DNA of 64,000 nt from Hofstenia miamia. Lineage: Eukaryota > Xenacoelomorpha > Acoela. A program made the translations under genes and the position numbers. Positions within the stretch are counted from its first letter, which is position 1; the number at the start of each line of letters is the position of its first letter. The notes beneath the pieces are model-generated. The model searched no databases. It was not told where the DNA came from and saw nothing but the letters and a program-made list of their open reading frames with translations. The DNA lies in contig SCFE01000038.1 in NCBI GenBank assembly GCA_004352715.1, positions 472,815 to 536,814 on the forward strand. The letters run 5' to 3'. Positions 34,858-47,387 of the stretch are shown in pieces.

Positions 34858-35884
34858 ATATTTAATATGTATATTTTTACTATACAAACTTGTCTCTATA
34901 TATTTCTCTTAGTTACTCAAGGAATCGAAACTAATCCTGGCCCTGTTTATAACTATGAAGAATTTATTTTAAAAGTTAATAATAATAATAATAATAGTAA
35001 AAGCACAAATTATGTACATGTAAACATTCCGAATTTAGGTAATAAACATTATCATTTTATGCATGTATGCAAGAATTAAAACGTGATACAATAATCGCCC
35101 TAACTAAATCTTGGCTAACAGACAATGACTACAACAACATGTGGACATTTAATAGTAGTATATACAAACTTTTTCTCAATGATAGAAAGCCTAGAAATTT
35201 ACTATGCAAAAATAAAGATGGTGGTGTTCCTTTTCTTATGCCAAAAATTTACCGACCCAAGTTAAGAAATGACTTTTCACCATTAGATTCAAAATTTGAA
35301 AGTCTATGGATTCAAATAAACAACCCAAGTAAAAATTCTTGACATCAAAAACAATAAATTAATGTGATTTACTGCCTTTCAAAAAATTACCTTAATGAGT
35401 CTGTAATTCAAATCAAAAACGAGTTATCTTCTGCATGCTCTGCAAACAAAGATATCATATTAATGGATAATTGGAATTTAAATTACTTTAATTATTGCGA
35501 AAAAGAAAAATACGATCTCTTATTAAAAACTTTTAATTTATTTTCATCAAACATGGTGTTACCTACAAGAACTGTATCCAATTCTGGCACACTAATTGAT
35601 CATATCATCGCAACAGATAAAAAAGATAACTATAGTTGTTATTGTCGAGAATTCCCATTTTTCTGATCATTGTGTTATTGCTACACACGTTCTTAGTAAT
35701 ACTATTAAAACAATTAGAGAATGGATTGTCATCTGTGAACATTCTAGAGAAATCTGAGCTAGGCGTACAAAATTGGATTGATGTATATTCAGCCTCAGGA
35801 CCAAATAATATGCTAGAAAAATTTCTAACTAAACTTGAATATTTTTATGACATTTATTGCCCTGAACAAAATCCTATCTAGTTA
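34858..35884 (+). repeat. Exact second copy of the LINE 5' part
   Basis: This repeats 33424-34450 with an offset of 1434 bases and, as far as I can see by eye, no difference. It includes the 2A-like motif and the Glu-to-Lys endonuclease change. The similarity starts exactly after the N at 34857, which points to an assembly duplicate rather than a second insertion. The sequence then continues into the LINE linker and RT. Confidence 0.75.
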
Positions 35885-37107
35885 TTCCTTTCAAAAAAAT
35901 CTTGCATTGACTCCAAGTGTAAGAAGTGTATAAACAATAAAAATCAAGCCCATAAAAATTACTTAATATTAAAAACAAACGAATATTTTCGTGGTTACAA
36001 AAATGCCAAAATTTTTTGTAATGGACTATTAAAAAAGCGCACCATTTTTATTCCAAAAACTTTTTCAACCGATTCAATCAGAGAAAAATTAGAAATATAT
36101 TAATCAATTGACTAATTCTCAGAAAAAATGTATGAGCGACATAGTTGCAATTAATGACCATGATGGAAATTTACAAATTGTCTCATAAAAATTGCAAATA
36201 TTTTAAACGAAACTTCTATTAACCTTGGAAATTATGAAGCAGAGCATATTAAATTTAATATTCTACTGGAAAAAAATTCAGATATACAAATACTTATGAG
36301 ATGATCAAAGTTACAACAAAACTCAAAACGAATAAATCAAATTACCCTGAAAAAATTCCTGCTTGGATTTTGAAAGAAACCGCTTAAAGTTATTAGTAAA
36401 CCACTAAATTTGTTTTCAATGAATGCATTAAGACTAGCATTCTGAAAAAGCTCATGTAGCACCGATTTTTAAGAAACTTAATGAAAATAATGCCTCCAAT
36501 TATACACCAATCTCAATAACATCCTCAATTAGTGAAATATTTAAGAGAAATATAATCTAATTTCTGATGCACAGTTTGGATTTCGAAAACATTATTCCTC
36601 TACCGATGCTCTCATCTGATCTACTGAACACTGGAGGAATTCCTTAGATAAAAAAACTATTTCGCAATTGCTTGCTTGGATATTTCTAAAGCTGTTGATT
36701 CAATCAATCAGAAAATATTAATTGCGAAACGTAGGCATATCGGTATGGGTAAAAATAGTGTACTTCTCATTTCAAATTATCTTAATAACAGAAATCAACG
36801 GGTTAAATATATTAATTATTTTCAAATTGGCTTCCGATCAAAAATGGTATACCACAGGGAACTATTCTAAGCCCCCTACTATTAAATATTTACATAAATG
36901 ATATCAAATATCATAATAAGACCAATTTTATCTAATATGCTGATAATACCTGTGTGTTTTGTAACGATTAATCTGATGATAGGGCAATAAATCAAATTGA
37001 GTTAGGCTGTCAACCTTTTTGCAATTTTTTTTCAACGAATAAATTAAGAATTAATGGTACAAAAATAATTAGTCCTCATAATGCTGGAAAAATAGCCTAA
37101 AAAATTC

Positions 37108-38356
37108 CAAATTGTAAATAAAATCTCCAAATATAGAATATCTTATCTGAAATTAGGAATTTCGTGAAATCCCTCAAATTCAGTTAATTTGTGAAATTGG
37201 TATTTCAGTTACCAAACTTCATAAAATACCTAGATACTTCATGTATTTATTGGAAAAATAAAAACTTAATTCTAACCCTAATTTAAGCCCAACTCCTTAA
37301 ACTTGGTTTATATGATAAAGGCCACGAGGTGCCTTAGTGACGAGAAATTCTTTTATTCGAATATAAATCTATATATAATATGATCTATGTGGCGAAATCC
37401 ATAAGGCGCCTGGGCGCCAAGAAATTTCTTTATTAGAATATAATATTATATCTTTACTTGCTATATAATATAAGAGGTGGTAATTAATAAATACTGTGTT
37501 TATGCAATAATTTTGCTAGTTAGTTTTAATCTTGAAATATTGTGAAAGAAATAATCAAGCCTAAAAAATGCTTGTAAGCAGCTACATCTCTGTTCAGTTA
37601 TCATAAATAAATTATTCCAATTTCAATGTCGTTCAAGTAGGTATCTCATCTGTCTGAGACCTCAATTAACAGTCAATTCACTGCTTCAAGTCTCGTATAA
37701 CTTAGTAAACCCATGCGTTCTACACTTAATTTGATGGGTTATGCCTCTGTTGATTTATATTTGATTCTTAAGTATTAAACATTCTTCTTACAAACATCTC
37801 TAATTCTCCAATGAAAATTAATTAATTATATTTTTGCATATACTTCTTTAAATGAAAATAGTTTCTATTTTGTTGCAAAAAATCTAGCTTGAATACAAGC
37901 ATTGCTTAAATTATAATAAATGTATTATAATAGTAAATCAATTGTACTATTTGCTGCATTACTGTGAGCTTTAATTGCTATATAAAATAGGTGTTTTTTA
38001 ATTAAAGAATTCGGTTATATTATGAAATAGTAATTTTCAATATTCAAATTTGTGAAACAACTATTGAAGTCCTCCAGGATATTGTAAAGAGGTTGCAAAT
38101 CAGACGGAAATACATGTATAATCTTTCTGTAAATTAAGACAGGTTTTATGCGATTCTACGCAATAATCTGGCTTCTTATTGTTTCTAGATAGATATCAAC
38201 AAATCTTAACATGCATCTAATTGCTTTTTTCCAAAATAAACTTATAAACAATTTGATTATTAGAAAAATATTGTGTAACTTCAATCATTTAAAAAATAAT
38301 ATTTTCAGTTTTATCAATATTTAACATATTAATATTATATCTAGGAATTCTTTGGA

Positions 38357-38387
<31 letters not shown>

Positions 38388-38659
38388 ATGCTTTTCATTA
38401 TTTTTTCGATTTCTCTTCAAGCTAAGCTTAAATCAATCAGACTCTAAAAATAAGAACATGTTGGAGGTTGTGAATGGAATAAAAAGTATCTTTCAAGAAT
38501 TTTGTACTTAGCATAAATATTTTTCATTAGTCTCGTATAATATAGTTAAACTAGTTTATAATAAGTTATAATTGTTGCTAACGCTTGTCATTGTATTAAT
38601 TAATGAAAATGTGTGCATATATTATACGTATTTTTACAATCTACCAAAGCAATGCAGTA
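37108..38659. other. Non-coding DNA between LINE and gene copy A
   Basis: It is collinear with 51399-52754 of copy B. It contains the 37331-37733 block described above and a (TA)n run at 38358-38377. I see no gene. Confidence 0.5.
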
Positions 38660-38738
38660 TTAGCAAATACTCTTGGTATATGCCGCAACTACTGTTGCAA
38701 GTCCAGCTGGGTCAAGATCTGTCCACACAAACTCCCCG
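38660..38738 (-). pseudogene. Fragment of exon 4 of a fourth cysteine-rich gene copy
   Basis: The minus strand encodes GEFVWTDLDPAGLATVVAAY and the TKSIC end followed by a stop, the last 25 codons of the cysteine-rich protein. Two residues differ from copies A and B (Thr to Ala after DP, Ala to Thr after GLA). The fragment is cut by the single N at 38739, after which the sequence restarts with a segment also found at 38133. It therefore represents a diverged paralog or allele whose remainder was lost in assembly. Confidence 0.75.
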
Positions 38739-39066
38739 NATTAAGACAGGTTTTATGCGATTCTACGCAATAATCTGGCTTCTTATTGTTTCTAGATAGA
38801 TATCAACAAATTTTAACATGCATCTAATTGCTTTTTTTCAATATAAAATTAATAATAATTTGTGAATGGAATGAAACGTATCCTTCAAAAATTGTGTACT
38901 TAGCGTAAATATTTTTCATTAGTCTCGTATAATATAGCTATAGGAGAAATAACTAAACTAGTTTATAATTAGTTACAATTGCTGCTAACGCATGTCATTG
39001 TATTAATTAATGAAAATGTTGGCATATATTATACGTATTTTTACAATCTACCAAAGCAATGCAGTT

Positions 39067-40273
39067 TTAGCAAATACTCTTGGTATATGCCGCAACTACT
39101 GCTGCAAGTCCAGTTGGGTCAAGATCTGTCCACACAAACTCCCCGGTTTCATAAGCATCAGCCAAAGCCTCAAGTGAATTGTCACGAATCGTCTTCCCAA
39201 CTTCTTTTGCTGTGTCTATTTTTTGTTTCAATTCTTTTCTAGTCATTTTGCCTAATGTCTTCAATGATTTTTGAATTGAAAGTTTTGCAGATGTTTTAGC
39301 TGCTGCTGATCCACCTCCTGTTGCCACGGCTTCTACTATGTTAACAACAACATCAAGAACAGAGCTAACCTAAATCCACTTTGAAATATTGCGTTTTTTA
39401 ATCAATTAGGTGAGGATTATAAATGCACTGGAAAATACCTACCATTTCAAATATTCCATCAATGCATGCACGTGTGCTTGTTGCACATGCCATGCCACAA
39501 TCAACTGGATGTGATCCTGAGCAACCTTTCCAACAAACTGGTCCAACACCATAGAACTCCTTGGGGCACCATGGATAACACAAACCAGCATCTTTTTCCT
39601 TATCACCACAGCCAGGTGATATAGTAGCGCGAGTATAAGTCTTCTTTGTGCAACTGACTCCAATGTCAACCATTCCCCAAATACAGTTGGGAGAGCAAAC
39701 ACAGCAAGCAACGTTATGGAATCCTTCTTTGCACTTAGGATACACTAAACAAAGAATGCAAATTTAGCTGAATACAGTTTAAAACATTAATAAATAAAAT
39801 ATATTGAAATTTGTAATGAATTTTTGTAATATAAAGAAAAATATATCTACAAAAATTTACCGATTGCTCCCCATTTCTCACAAGGATTTCCTGGATTTGC
39901 TTTTCGACATCTTCGATACATTCCACTGTCATTTAATGGGTCGCCAAATTTCCAAGGATATCCGCTGCCTCGTCCATAGGGTGCGGGTTTTCTACAAAAG
40001 GCACCATCATCATGAAAACCAGAGGGGCAGTTCTAAAAATGATTGTTGTTGTACGAATATATATCATTCAGCACAAACCTGCCAGCATACAGACGCAACC
40101 CCGTTATAACCATCTTTACATCTGGGATAGCATAGCAAACCATCTTTTTCTTCATCAGGCTTGCAAACACTTGGAATAGTTCCAACACCTCGAGTTTTAG
40201 TTCTTTTCCAGCACATTGACGTGTAAGCTACTGTTGCAAGCAGTGAAAATGCTACTAGAGTAATCAATCTCAT
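39067..40273 (-). CDS. Secreted cysteine-rich protein, copy A (intact, four exons)
   Basis: Exons on the minus strand are 40273-40079, 40032-39861, 39744-39443 and 39369-39067. All introns are GT/AG, short (46, 116 and 73 bases) and phase-compatible, giving 323 residues. Residues 1-19 form a signal peptide (MRLITLVAFSLLATVAYTS). The mature part carries repeated modules of the form LCYPxCxxxYxGVxxVCW (residues 47-64 and again in exon 3), a GRGxGYPWKFGDP segment in exon 2 and a CCVCSPNC cluster in exon 3. Exon 4 is a Cys-poor, Lys/Ala-rich helical domain ending DLDPTGLAAVVAAY and a final Cys. It should be secreted and heavily disulfide-bonded. From memory it resembles a scattered, uncharacterised family of invertebrate and protist secreted proteins; I cannot name it. 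Function unknown. Relative to copy B, one Lys codon is missing in exon 4. Confidence 0.85.
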
Positions 40274-43246
40274 TTCGAATAGAGTTTTCTTTACTAAAAA
40301 TATCCTCTATATAGATATATTTTGTAAATATTTGCGAGTGGGGAAAATTTAATTTTGAGAAACAAATTTTTGCATGTGATATTGAATTGCTATCACCGCT
40401 TAATAGCTAAGCAAAATTTAAACCAAGCCTTCAAAAGATCAAAGATTATATATTTTTTAAAAATATTGAATTTCGCTCAGCTCGCAACCCTTTTGAAACC
40501 CAGAATGCTTCGATTTTCTTTAGGAACATTATTGACTATTGACAATGTTCTAATAATATGATAAGGAATTTGCTCTCAATTCATTTTTTATTATAATGCG
40601 AACCAAACAAGCAGCCAATTTTGCAACAGCTTTAAATAGCAAAGTCTTAAATTTCGAGCTCCTACTGCTTTGCACGGAAATATTGAAATTTTGAATATTA
40701 AGCATTTTTCTTTTACATTAGCTTTTTTTGAATATAAAATTTTCGTGCAACATCAAAAAACGCTAAGCATTTTGACATATTCTAGCAGATGAAATTGCGA
40801 ATTTAATAAAAAATTAAGAGGTTCCTCTAAGTATTTTTATCATTAATTTCTTCAAATTATATGTTTGATGTTGTCAGAGAAGTGATTCACCACCCTTATA
40901 TGCAACTTTCAAAAATGTGTGACATGTCTGCGAAATCGGAATAAAGATCTTGATAAGTATATAATAATATTTAATCTATAAAATATTATAGATGGCCAAA
41001 AAATTACACCAACATGCGCAATGTTAATCCTTCACTGAATTTTTTGTTCTAATGCCTAACGATTTATAAGTTAGTTTATGCTCAATTATAAAACACCATC
41101 CTTCTCATTTTAATTTAACACTACACCAAACAATTAATGTTTAAGTATTGACTTAGGAATTAAATGGGTTTCAAGAGAACATCTGACACATATTACTGCA
41201 GAAAACTTTGTTTGTTTTATTACGGAATAATTCCATACTTTATATTCCTACAATTACAGAAAATCGAATTAAGCGCATACAATAAATATTTCATTGCAAA
41301 AAAACTCTTAATTGAATTTGATATAATTCACTGCTTACCAGTGTTACAGGTGGATCATGTTTTTGACAAAACTCCAAGCAACTCATTAGCTTATCTTAAA
41401 AAATTTAAACAAAACCAACTGACTGCTGTCAAAACTTGACCAAATCCAACCGAAATGCAGGCCTCTTTTTACAATTTTAAGCTAACATTATTATTTACAA
41501 ATCCAATAAAATCTTAGGATTCTTATTTACCCAAAACAACTTAACATAAATCTAAATCACACCTCACCAAAAGTCTAAACAACATTCAAAATAGATAAAG
41601 GAAGGGAGTACCTTACCTTAAATATTTAAAAATTCCTGCTAAACAATTAAAGTTTAAGAAACATTTATCTGCATTTTATAGATGTCTTTGAGACAATTCC
41701 AAGTGATTGGTTTTTTGGTTTCTTCCGATCCAATCATTTGTATGATTACGTTTTCAATGAATCATTATTGATAATTTAAGTAAGTATTCATTTTTGAAGT
41801 GTGTTTTCAAACACTTCTTAAACATACTTGCTTACGCTCTTGAGCAACACTTGGCAACAAAAGTTAACGAATGAACGAGGTGAAATATAATTATATATTA
41901 GTTTCAAGTAGGAAAGCGATATTAAAAAGATTAGAATCTATGTCTAAGCAGATCTCTTACCGAATATTTAATAAAATTATTTCAATAAATTAATGCACCT
42001 GCAACCCATATATTTAAGCCATGTTTGATATTACTTCGCAAATATTTATTTTTGTAAAATTTCAATTCCAAATTTAAATCATTACATCTTTGCCACAAAA
42101 CTTTCTAGCGTATTATTATTAATGAAATTTGGGAACTAGAAACTTTATGACCCGTGAAACAAGGTAGTCTAAGAACTCTTGCTCCGAAATGACCCAATCA
42201 AAATTATTCGCTTTAGAAATATGTAATTAATAAACTTTTAACAATAAATGAAACTCAAATTGAAAAGAAATAAAACTTAAAGTCTGTTTTAAAAGGTTGC
42301 TTTTATAACCTTCAAGGAATATTGCAAACAGCAACCCTATTTTCTATGTGCTCACGCAAAATTACCAAATTGCATTACTTCGTTGAACAACCACCCGACT
42401 AAAATGTGACCCGTTTGGTCCGTGACCCATTCCAATCATACTTCCTGGAGCGCTTGGACATTGATAAATTTCAATGAAGGAACATTGGATACAAAACCAG
42501 GGGATTAGTGTTGTGCGTCCTAATGTAATTTAGTAGTATTAACTGGATCGGATTTGTACTAAACTTAACCGGTTCTTATCCGGTTTTAATCGGATTTGTA
42601 AGAATTGTCGTTTGCTTGATTACATACATCTATATTCATACTTCAGTAAAAAGGAATAATATATTCTATATTATGTCTCGCCAAATCAATTATGTTAATT
42701 CTTATGTGCTACAATCCAATTGGTGTAAATGTCAATTCCAGTAGCGGATCTAGGGGGGGAAGCTGGGCCTGCAGTCCTCCTCCAACACCAGCTAGTTTTT
42801 TTCACAATATACATGGGTGAGCGTGAAATCTTTGGTGTAATCATCTCAAATGGCCTAAAACGAAAAAACATGTGTTCTATTTGGTCTCATTTCGCCAGTT
42901 TAAATTATAAAACGAAAATCTTACTGATATGAACCTAGGATATCCATTATTATTGTTTCAAATAATGTTCTGATTAACTTCCATATTCACATAAATAGAT
43001 ATAGCAACATTCTAGGATACTTTATCAAAATTTTTCGAAAAGAATTTGTTATGCGCAATATCTGAAAGTCGACGTTAATTATTAAGTTCTTTGATTTTGA
43101 TCTCCAAAGATTTCTATTAAAAACTACTCATGTTAGCAAATAACCCTATTTCTTTTTAGCACTCCATATTTTAGATTGTAAGCTTACAAAAAGTTTATTC
43201 TTAATAAATTATAAAAATTCACGAAAATATTTTTAAATTCTAATCT
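40274..43246. other. Upstream region of gene copy A
   Basis: It is collinear with 53961-56080 and, in part, with the inverse of 60893-61620. Just upstream of the start codon lies CTATATAGAGG (TATA-like), then an AG 20 bases before the ATG. An open frame at 41164-41439 is not preserved in the copy B counterpart and is not called. Around 42540-42600 several CCGGTT/TCGGATTT motifs suggest a small transposon remnant, and AGTAGCGGATCTAGGGGGG at 42742 looks like a transposon end. Confidence 0.5.
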
Positions 43247-44263
43247 CTTATGAATGAGTTTCAGATTTTTTTCTAAAGTAATTTCTTTTTACCAGTATCC
43301 AGCAGCCTCCGCCAGATTTTTTGTATCCAGCGCCTTGTAGATATCTCAAAATTTTTATTCAAAAACCGTATATATTGATGAACGTCTTAAATCCTTCATG
43401 CCTAGGTCATTTATCTTAGAAGACTCATTTGATTTCTTCGCAAAAATCAAAGATATCAATTCTTCTAATAAAATCATGGTCAGCTACGACGTCAAAAGTC
43501 TTTTCACTTCAATTCCTACCTCCAAAACCATCGATCACATTATTAGTCTTACGCTGTCAGATCTTTTTCCCTTTGATAATTCTACTCTTCGTAAATTACT
43601 TCACCTCGCTTCATCAAATATCATCTTCTCTTTCAACAATGAACTTTATCAGCAGCATGATGGGATTACCCCTAGGCCCAACATTCGCCAAATTTGCTAT
43701 GGACATCATTGGATCAGAATTCTCTACAAGTAATCTACCTTCGTTCTACGTGCGATACGTCAACGATATCTTTTGTCTAATGGACAATCAAAATCAAGCT
43801 GGCGAATTTTTTCACTTCCTTAACTCATTCCTTCCTTCAATTCAATTTACTCAAGAAACAGGAACCAATGGTCATCTCAATTTCCTTGATGTTTCTCTTC
43901 ACCGAGCTTCCTCTTCGTTTGAAATTGCTCTCTACAGCAAACCCTCAAACACTGGGTTATATATCCCCTTCAATTCCTACTGTTTTGAAAAATATAAGTT
44001 ATTTATTCCTCGTAACTTATTTTCCCGAGCTGTCCGCCTATCATCTTCTTATCAAAAAGTAACTGAAGCTCATCTAATGCTGCCCTTAATCCATCGCCTC
44101 AAGCTGCACTTTGTGAAAAAAAGTCAATTTATTGGAAAGTTCCCTATATCGCTAGTCTTTCAAAAAATTTCAAAGCCTCAGTAAAAAATTCTCAACAAGA
44201 AATTCATTTCAACTCAAATCAAGCCTGTCTTTCAATCATTCAAAACCAGCAACATCTTTTCAA
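43247..44263 (+). mobile_element. Penelope-like retroelement, broken, running into a gap
   Basis: The first 90 bases recur at 59748-59840 ahead of another gap, marking the element's shared 5' part. The RT follows: DERLKSFMPRSFILEDSFDF, then MVSYDVKSLFTSIP (motif A), a frameshift near 43660, then MGLPLGPTFAKFAMD (motif B), FYVRYVNDIFCL (catalytic YVDD changed to YVND) and GHLNFLDVSLHR. The C-terminal RT part shows NTGLYIPFNSYC. Penelope-like elements normally carry a GIY-YIG endonuclease after the RT; that region would fall in the gap starting at 44264. The frameshift and the altered catalytic Asp make this copy inactive. It sits exactly where copies A and B stop being similar. Confidence 0.82.
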
Positions 44264-45177
44264 NNNNNNNNNNNNNNNNNNNNNNNNNNNNNNNNNNNNN
44301 NNNNNNNNNNNNNNNNNNNNNNNNNNNNNNNNNNNNNNNNNNNNNNNNNNNNNNNNNNNNNNNNNNNNNNNNNNNNNNNNNNNNNNNNNNNNNNNNNNNN
44401 NNNNNNNNNNNNNNNNNNNNNNNNNNNNNNNNNNNNNNNNNNNNNNNNNNNNNNNNNNNNNNNNNNNNNNNNNNNNNNNNNNNNNNNNNNNNNNNNNNNN
44501 NNNNNNNNNNNNNNNNNNNNNNNNNNNNNNNNNNNNNNNNNNNNNNNNNNNNNNNNNNNNNNNNNNNNNNNNNNNNNNNNNNNNNNNNNNNNNNNNNNNN
44601 NNNNNNNNNNNNNNNNNNNNNNNNNNNNNNNNNNNNNNNNNNNNNNNNNNNNNNNNNNNNNNNNNNNNNNNNNNNNNNNNNNNNNNNNNNNNNNNNNNNN
44701 NNNNNNNNNNNNNNNNNNNNNNNNNNNNNNNNNNNNNNNNNNNNNNNNNNNNNNNNNNNNNNNNNNNNNNNNNNNNNNNNNNNNNNNNNNNNNNNNNNNN
44801 NNNNNNNNNNNNNNNNNNNNNNNNNNNNNNNNNNNNNNNNNNNNNNNNNNNNNNNNNNNNNNNNNNNNNNNNNNNNNNNNNNNNNNNNNNNNNNNNNNNN
44901 NNNNNNNNNNNNNNNNNNNNNNNNNNNNNNNNNNNNNNNNNNNNNNNNNNNNNNNNNNNNNNNNNNNNNNNNNNNNNNNNNNNNNNNNNNNNNNNNNNNN
45001 NNNNNNNNNNNNNNNNNNNNNNNNNNNNNNNNNNNNNNNNNNNNNNNNNNNNNNNNNNNNNNNNNNNNNNNNNNNNNNNNNNNNNNNNNNNNNNNNNNNN
45101 NNNNNNNNNNNNNNNNNNNNNNNNNNNNNNNNNNNNNNNNNNNNNNNNNNNNNNNNNNNNNNNNNNNNNNNNNNNNN
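44264..45177. other. Assembly gap (914 N)
   Basis: Unsequenced bases cut off the rear of the Penelope-like element. Confidence 1.
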
Positions 45178-45257
45178 TTCAGAAACAGTTATCTATTTTA
45201 GTCTATACATTTAAAATGTTTAGTTGGGTAGTTAAAACAGTACCATCTAAGTCCGGC

Positions 45258-45489
45258 CGATTAAATCATGTAGTTAAGACGGAGCTCTTACATTTTCACC
45301 AGACAAAGTTGGGGCTGCGTCTTAATTACATGATTTAATCGGGCCGACAATTCAGGGCGATTAAATCGTGTAGCTAAGACAGAGCAATTATTGCATTCCA
45401 TAAATTCGGGCGAAATATTTAGGGCTGCATCTTACTACACGATTTAATCGCGTCAACAAGTCAGGCCGATTAAATCTTGTAGTTAAGAC
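45258..45489. repeat. Array of five alternating inverted 23-mers
   Basis: A unit close to CGATTAAATCATGTAGTTAAGAC (shown here as CGATTAAATC plus TGTAGTTAAGAC) occurs forward at 45258-45280, 45358-45380 and 45467-45489. It occurs reversed at 45319-45341 and 45431-45450. Copies differ at a few positions. Spacers are 17-50 bases and GC-richer. Strict forward/reverse alternation makes nested and chained cruciforms possible. I do not recognise it as a known element. Confidence 0.7.
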
Positions 45490-46082
45490 AGGCTTTAAGA
45501 GAATATATATATATATATAATTTTTATCAATAAAAAAATTACAAATGATGATATAAAGAACTGAAATGGTATTAAGTAAATTTCAAACTATTACGACTAT
45601 TGAGCAATGGCGTAAAAACCGATTATGAGTGCGATTTTAATACATTGCATAAAAATATTTTTAACAATTCCGTTAAGTGGGTCTGCATTTTTATGCCGTT
45701 TCCAAATATTTCTTTATTGCTCAGCTGCTTTTTCTTCAAAGAAAATACTTTGTAGATTTTGGGGCAATTTGCGTTTTATTCACACACATATTTTGTTGAT
45801 CATAAGAAGAATCGATTTACGTACGCCATCTTTCGATAAATATTTTGAAGAAGCAAATGTTTCATTATCTATATTACTTATTTTTGAAACATTATTGCCA
45901 TTTTTCCATTGATCGTCTAAATGACTGCATTTAAAAATCAATTTAATTTATTCTTTACTTACAATTTAAAAATTTTAAGTCAAACATAGAATAGAAATTT
46001 TGATGTAATTTTAGAGTTCATTATAAATTATAGTAAGTTTACTACAAACTGCTATTATTACCTAACCACAATTAACGGCACA

Positions 46083-47215
46083 GTATTATATTTTTGGTTA
46101 CTGGTAAGATTAGATCACATATATATATATATATTCTACTTTTCAATACTACATCTAAAAACAAAACAGTTATATAAACTTAATGTAAATGAAAAAAAGA
46201 TAATATTTATAAATAAGAAATAAAACAAGATTGAGATGCTAAATCATTAACTTCTAATAATAATGAAATATGTTGGTATATAGAATTCACGTATTCAATC
46301 CCATACCATTTTTTGAACTGCTTTAAATGGTAAACTTAAAACAGCTACAGCTATATTTAATGGAACAAACACAACATCTTCAAGTTTCAAACATGCAATA
46401 GATAAAATTTCAGAATTTTTCAAACACAAACCCACCGATCATATTTAAAAATATTCAACCAAAATGTTTAAGTAAAGCAAAAAAGGACAACTTCATGAAA
46501 CAGGCAATGCAAAGAAACATACTTGTCCAATATATTTAAAAAAATTTACATTTATGCAACTAAATTATATTTTTCAATAAAGAAATAAAATTATGAACTT
46601 CTAATTTACATTCTAATTGTCATAATATTAACATCATAGGCCACAAGGCCCATCTTCAACAACAAGGGCCTCATCTTTTGCAAATTAGTTTCTCTTGTAA
46701 TTTATCAATGTGAATGTGATGATTGCAATAAATCATAAATCTGAGAATCTAAGATAACTCTGCGAACAAGGATGAAAGAAAGCATAGAGGTACCCTTAAA
46801 CCTAATTGCCACAAGAGGTTGATTCCACTCCCTGTAAGCCTTTTTGAATTTTACTGTTGAAAAATCGATATTTCTGTGATTTTCTTACTCTTACTTTCAA
46901 AGTATTTCGACAACATTTGAATTCAGTAAACCCACCAGTACTCTTGTGATAGGACTTTTGTCAACAATATTTTCAAAATTTCCATTGTCATGTTGCTTTT
47001 TTCATGAAGCTATGTTTTTGTACGCAATTTCTACATTTTATATCTGTTGTAAAACAAAGGGCCTCCGATAAATACATTAACCAGGTTTTGTCAGAAAGCA
47101 TCATAAAATTTTGCTTGTTGTAAATGTTTAAAGTGTCACAAATCATGACTTTGAAAATAAGCATGTCACCAGCCTAATTGCAACACAATCACCTACTTGA
47201 AGGCCTCATTTTTTA
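46083..47215. repeat. 1.1-kb block, copy B1
   Basis: It matches 32300-33415 and 48388-49506, with a LINE ORF2 start directly after it, as in copy A. Nothing coding is seen. Confidence 0.7.
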
Positions 47216-47228
47216 CTTTATATTTAAT

Positions 47229-47387
47229 ATGTATATTTTTACTATACAAACTTGTCTCTATATATTTCTCTTAGTTACTCAAGGAATCGAAACTAATCCT
47301 GGCCCTGTTTATAACTATGAAGAATTTATTTTAAAAGTTAATAATAATAATAATAGTAAAAGCACAAATTATGTACATGTAAACATT
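47229..47387 (+). pseudogene. LINE ORF2 start with 2A-like motif, cut by a gap
   Basis: From the ATG at 47229 the frame gives the same hydrophobic leader and GIETNPGP motif as at 33433, then the Asn-rich run with one AAT codon fewer, and is cut at 47388 by N. What follows the gap at 48388 is the 1.1-kb block again, not LINE sequence. Confidence 0.7.

Larger units (their letters stand above)
33416..37107 (+). mobile_element. CR1/L2-like LINE, copy A (dead)
   Basis: Several broken frames make up a LINE ORF2: N-terminal 2A-like segment, apurinic-type endonuclease region, linker, and RT. The RT begins near 36560 and shows LDISKAVDSINQKIL (motif A, Phe replaced by Val), GTILSPLLLNIYINDI (motif B region) and YADNTCV, where the catalytic YADD has become YADN. 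The element's 5' half is present twice (33424-34450 and 34858-35884) owing to a probable assembly error. The 3' end near 37107 matches the 3' end of the shorter copy at 51398. Flanking blocks match copy B, so the insertion predates the duplication or was copied with it. Confidence 0.78.
31853..43240. repeat. Segmental duplication, copy A
   Basis: From about 31853 to 43240 this DNA is collinear with about 45608-56080 (copy B), with frequent small differences. Shared blocks include the leading segment (31853 versus 45608), the LINE ORF2 start, the block at 37331-37733 versus 51627-52032, the cysteine-rich gene (39067-40273 versus 52755-53960) and its upstream region to about 43240 versus 56080. 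A Penelope-like element begins immediately after the copy A end. The duplication carries at least one host gene. Confidence 0.8.

Noticed and set aside
39439-39711. Second minus-strand frame inside exon 3 of gene copy A (also at 53130-53402 and 62182)
   Set aside because: It is an overlapping frame over a spliced exon whose main frame is supported by splice phases and Cys pattern. There is no evidence that it is used.
41164-41439. 91-codon ORF upstream of gene copy A
   Set aside because: The collinear sequence in duplication copy B near 54480-54720 has several indels that destroy the frame, so there is no sign of coding constraint.
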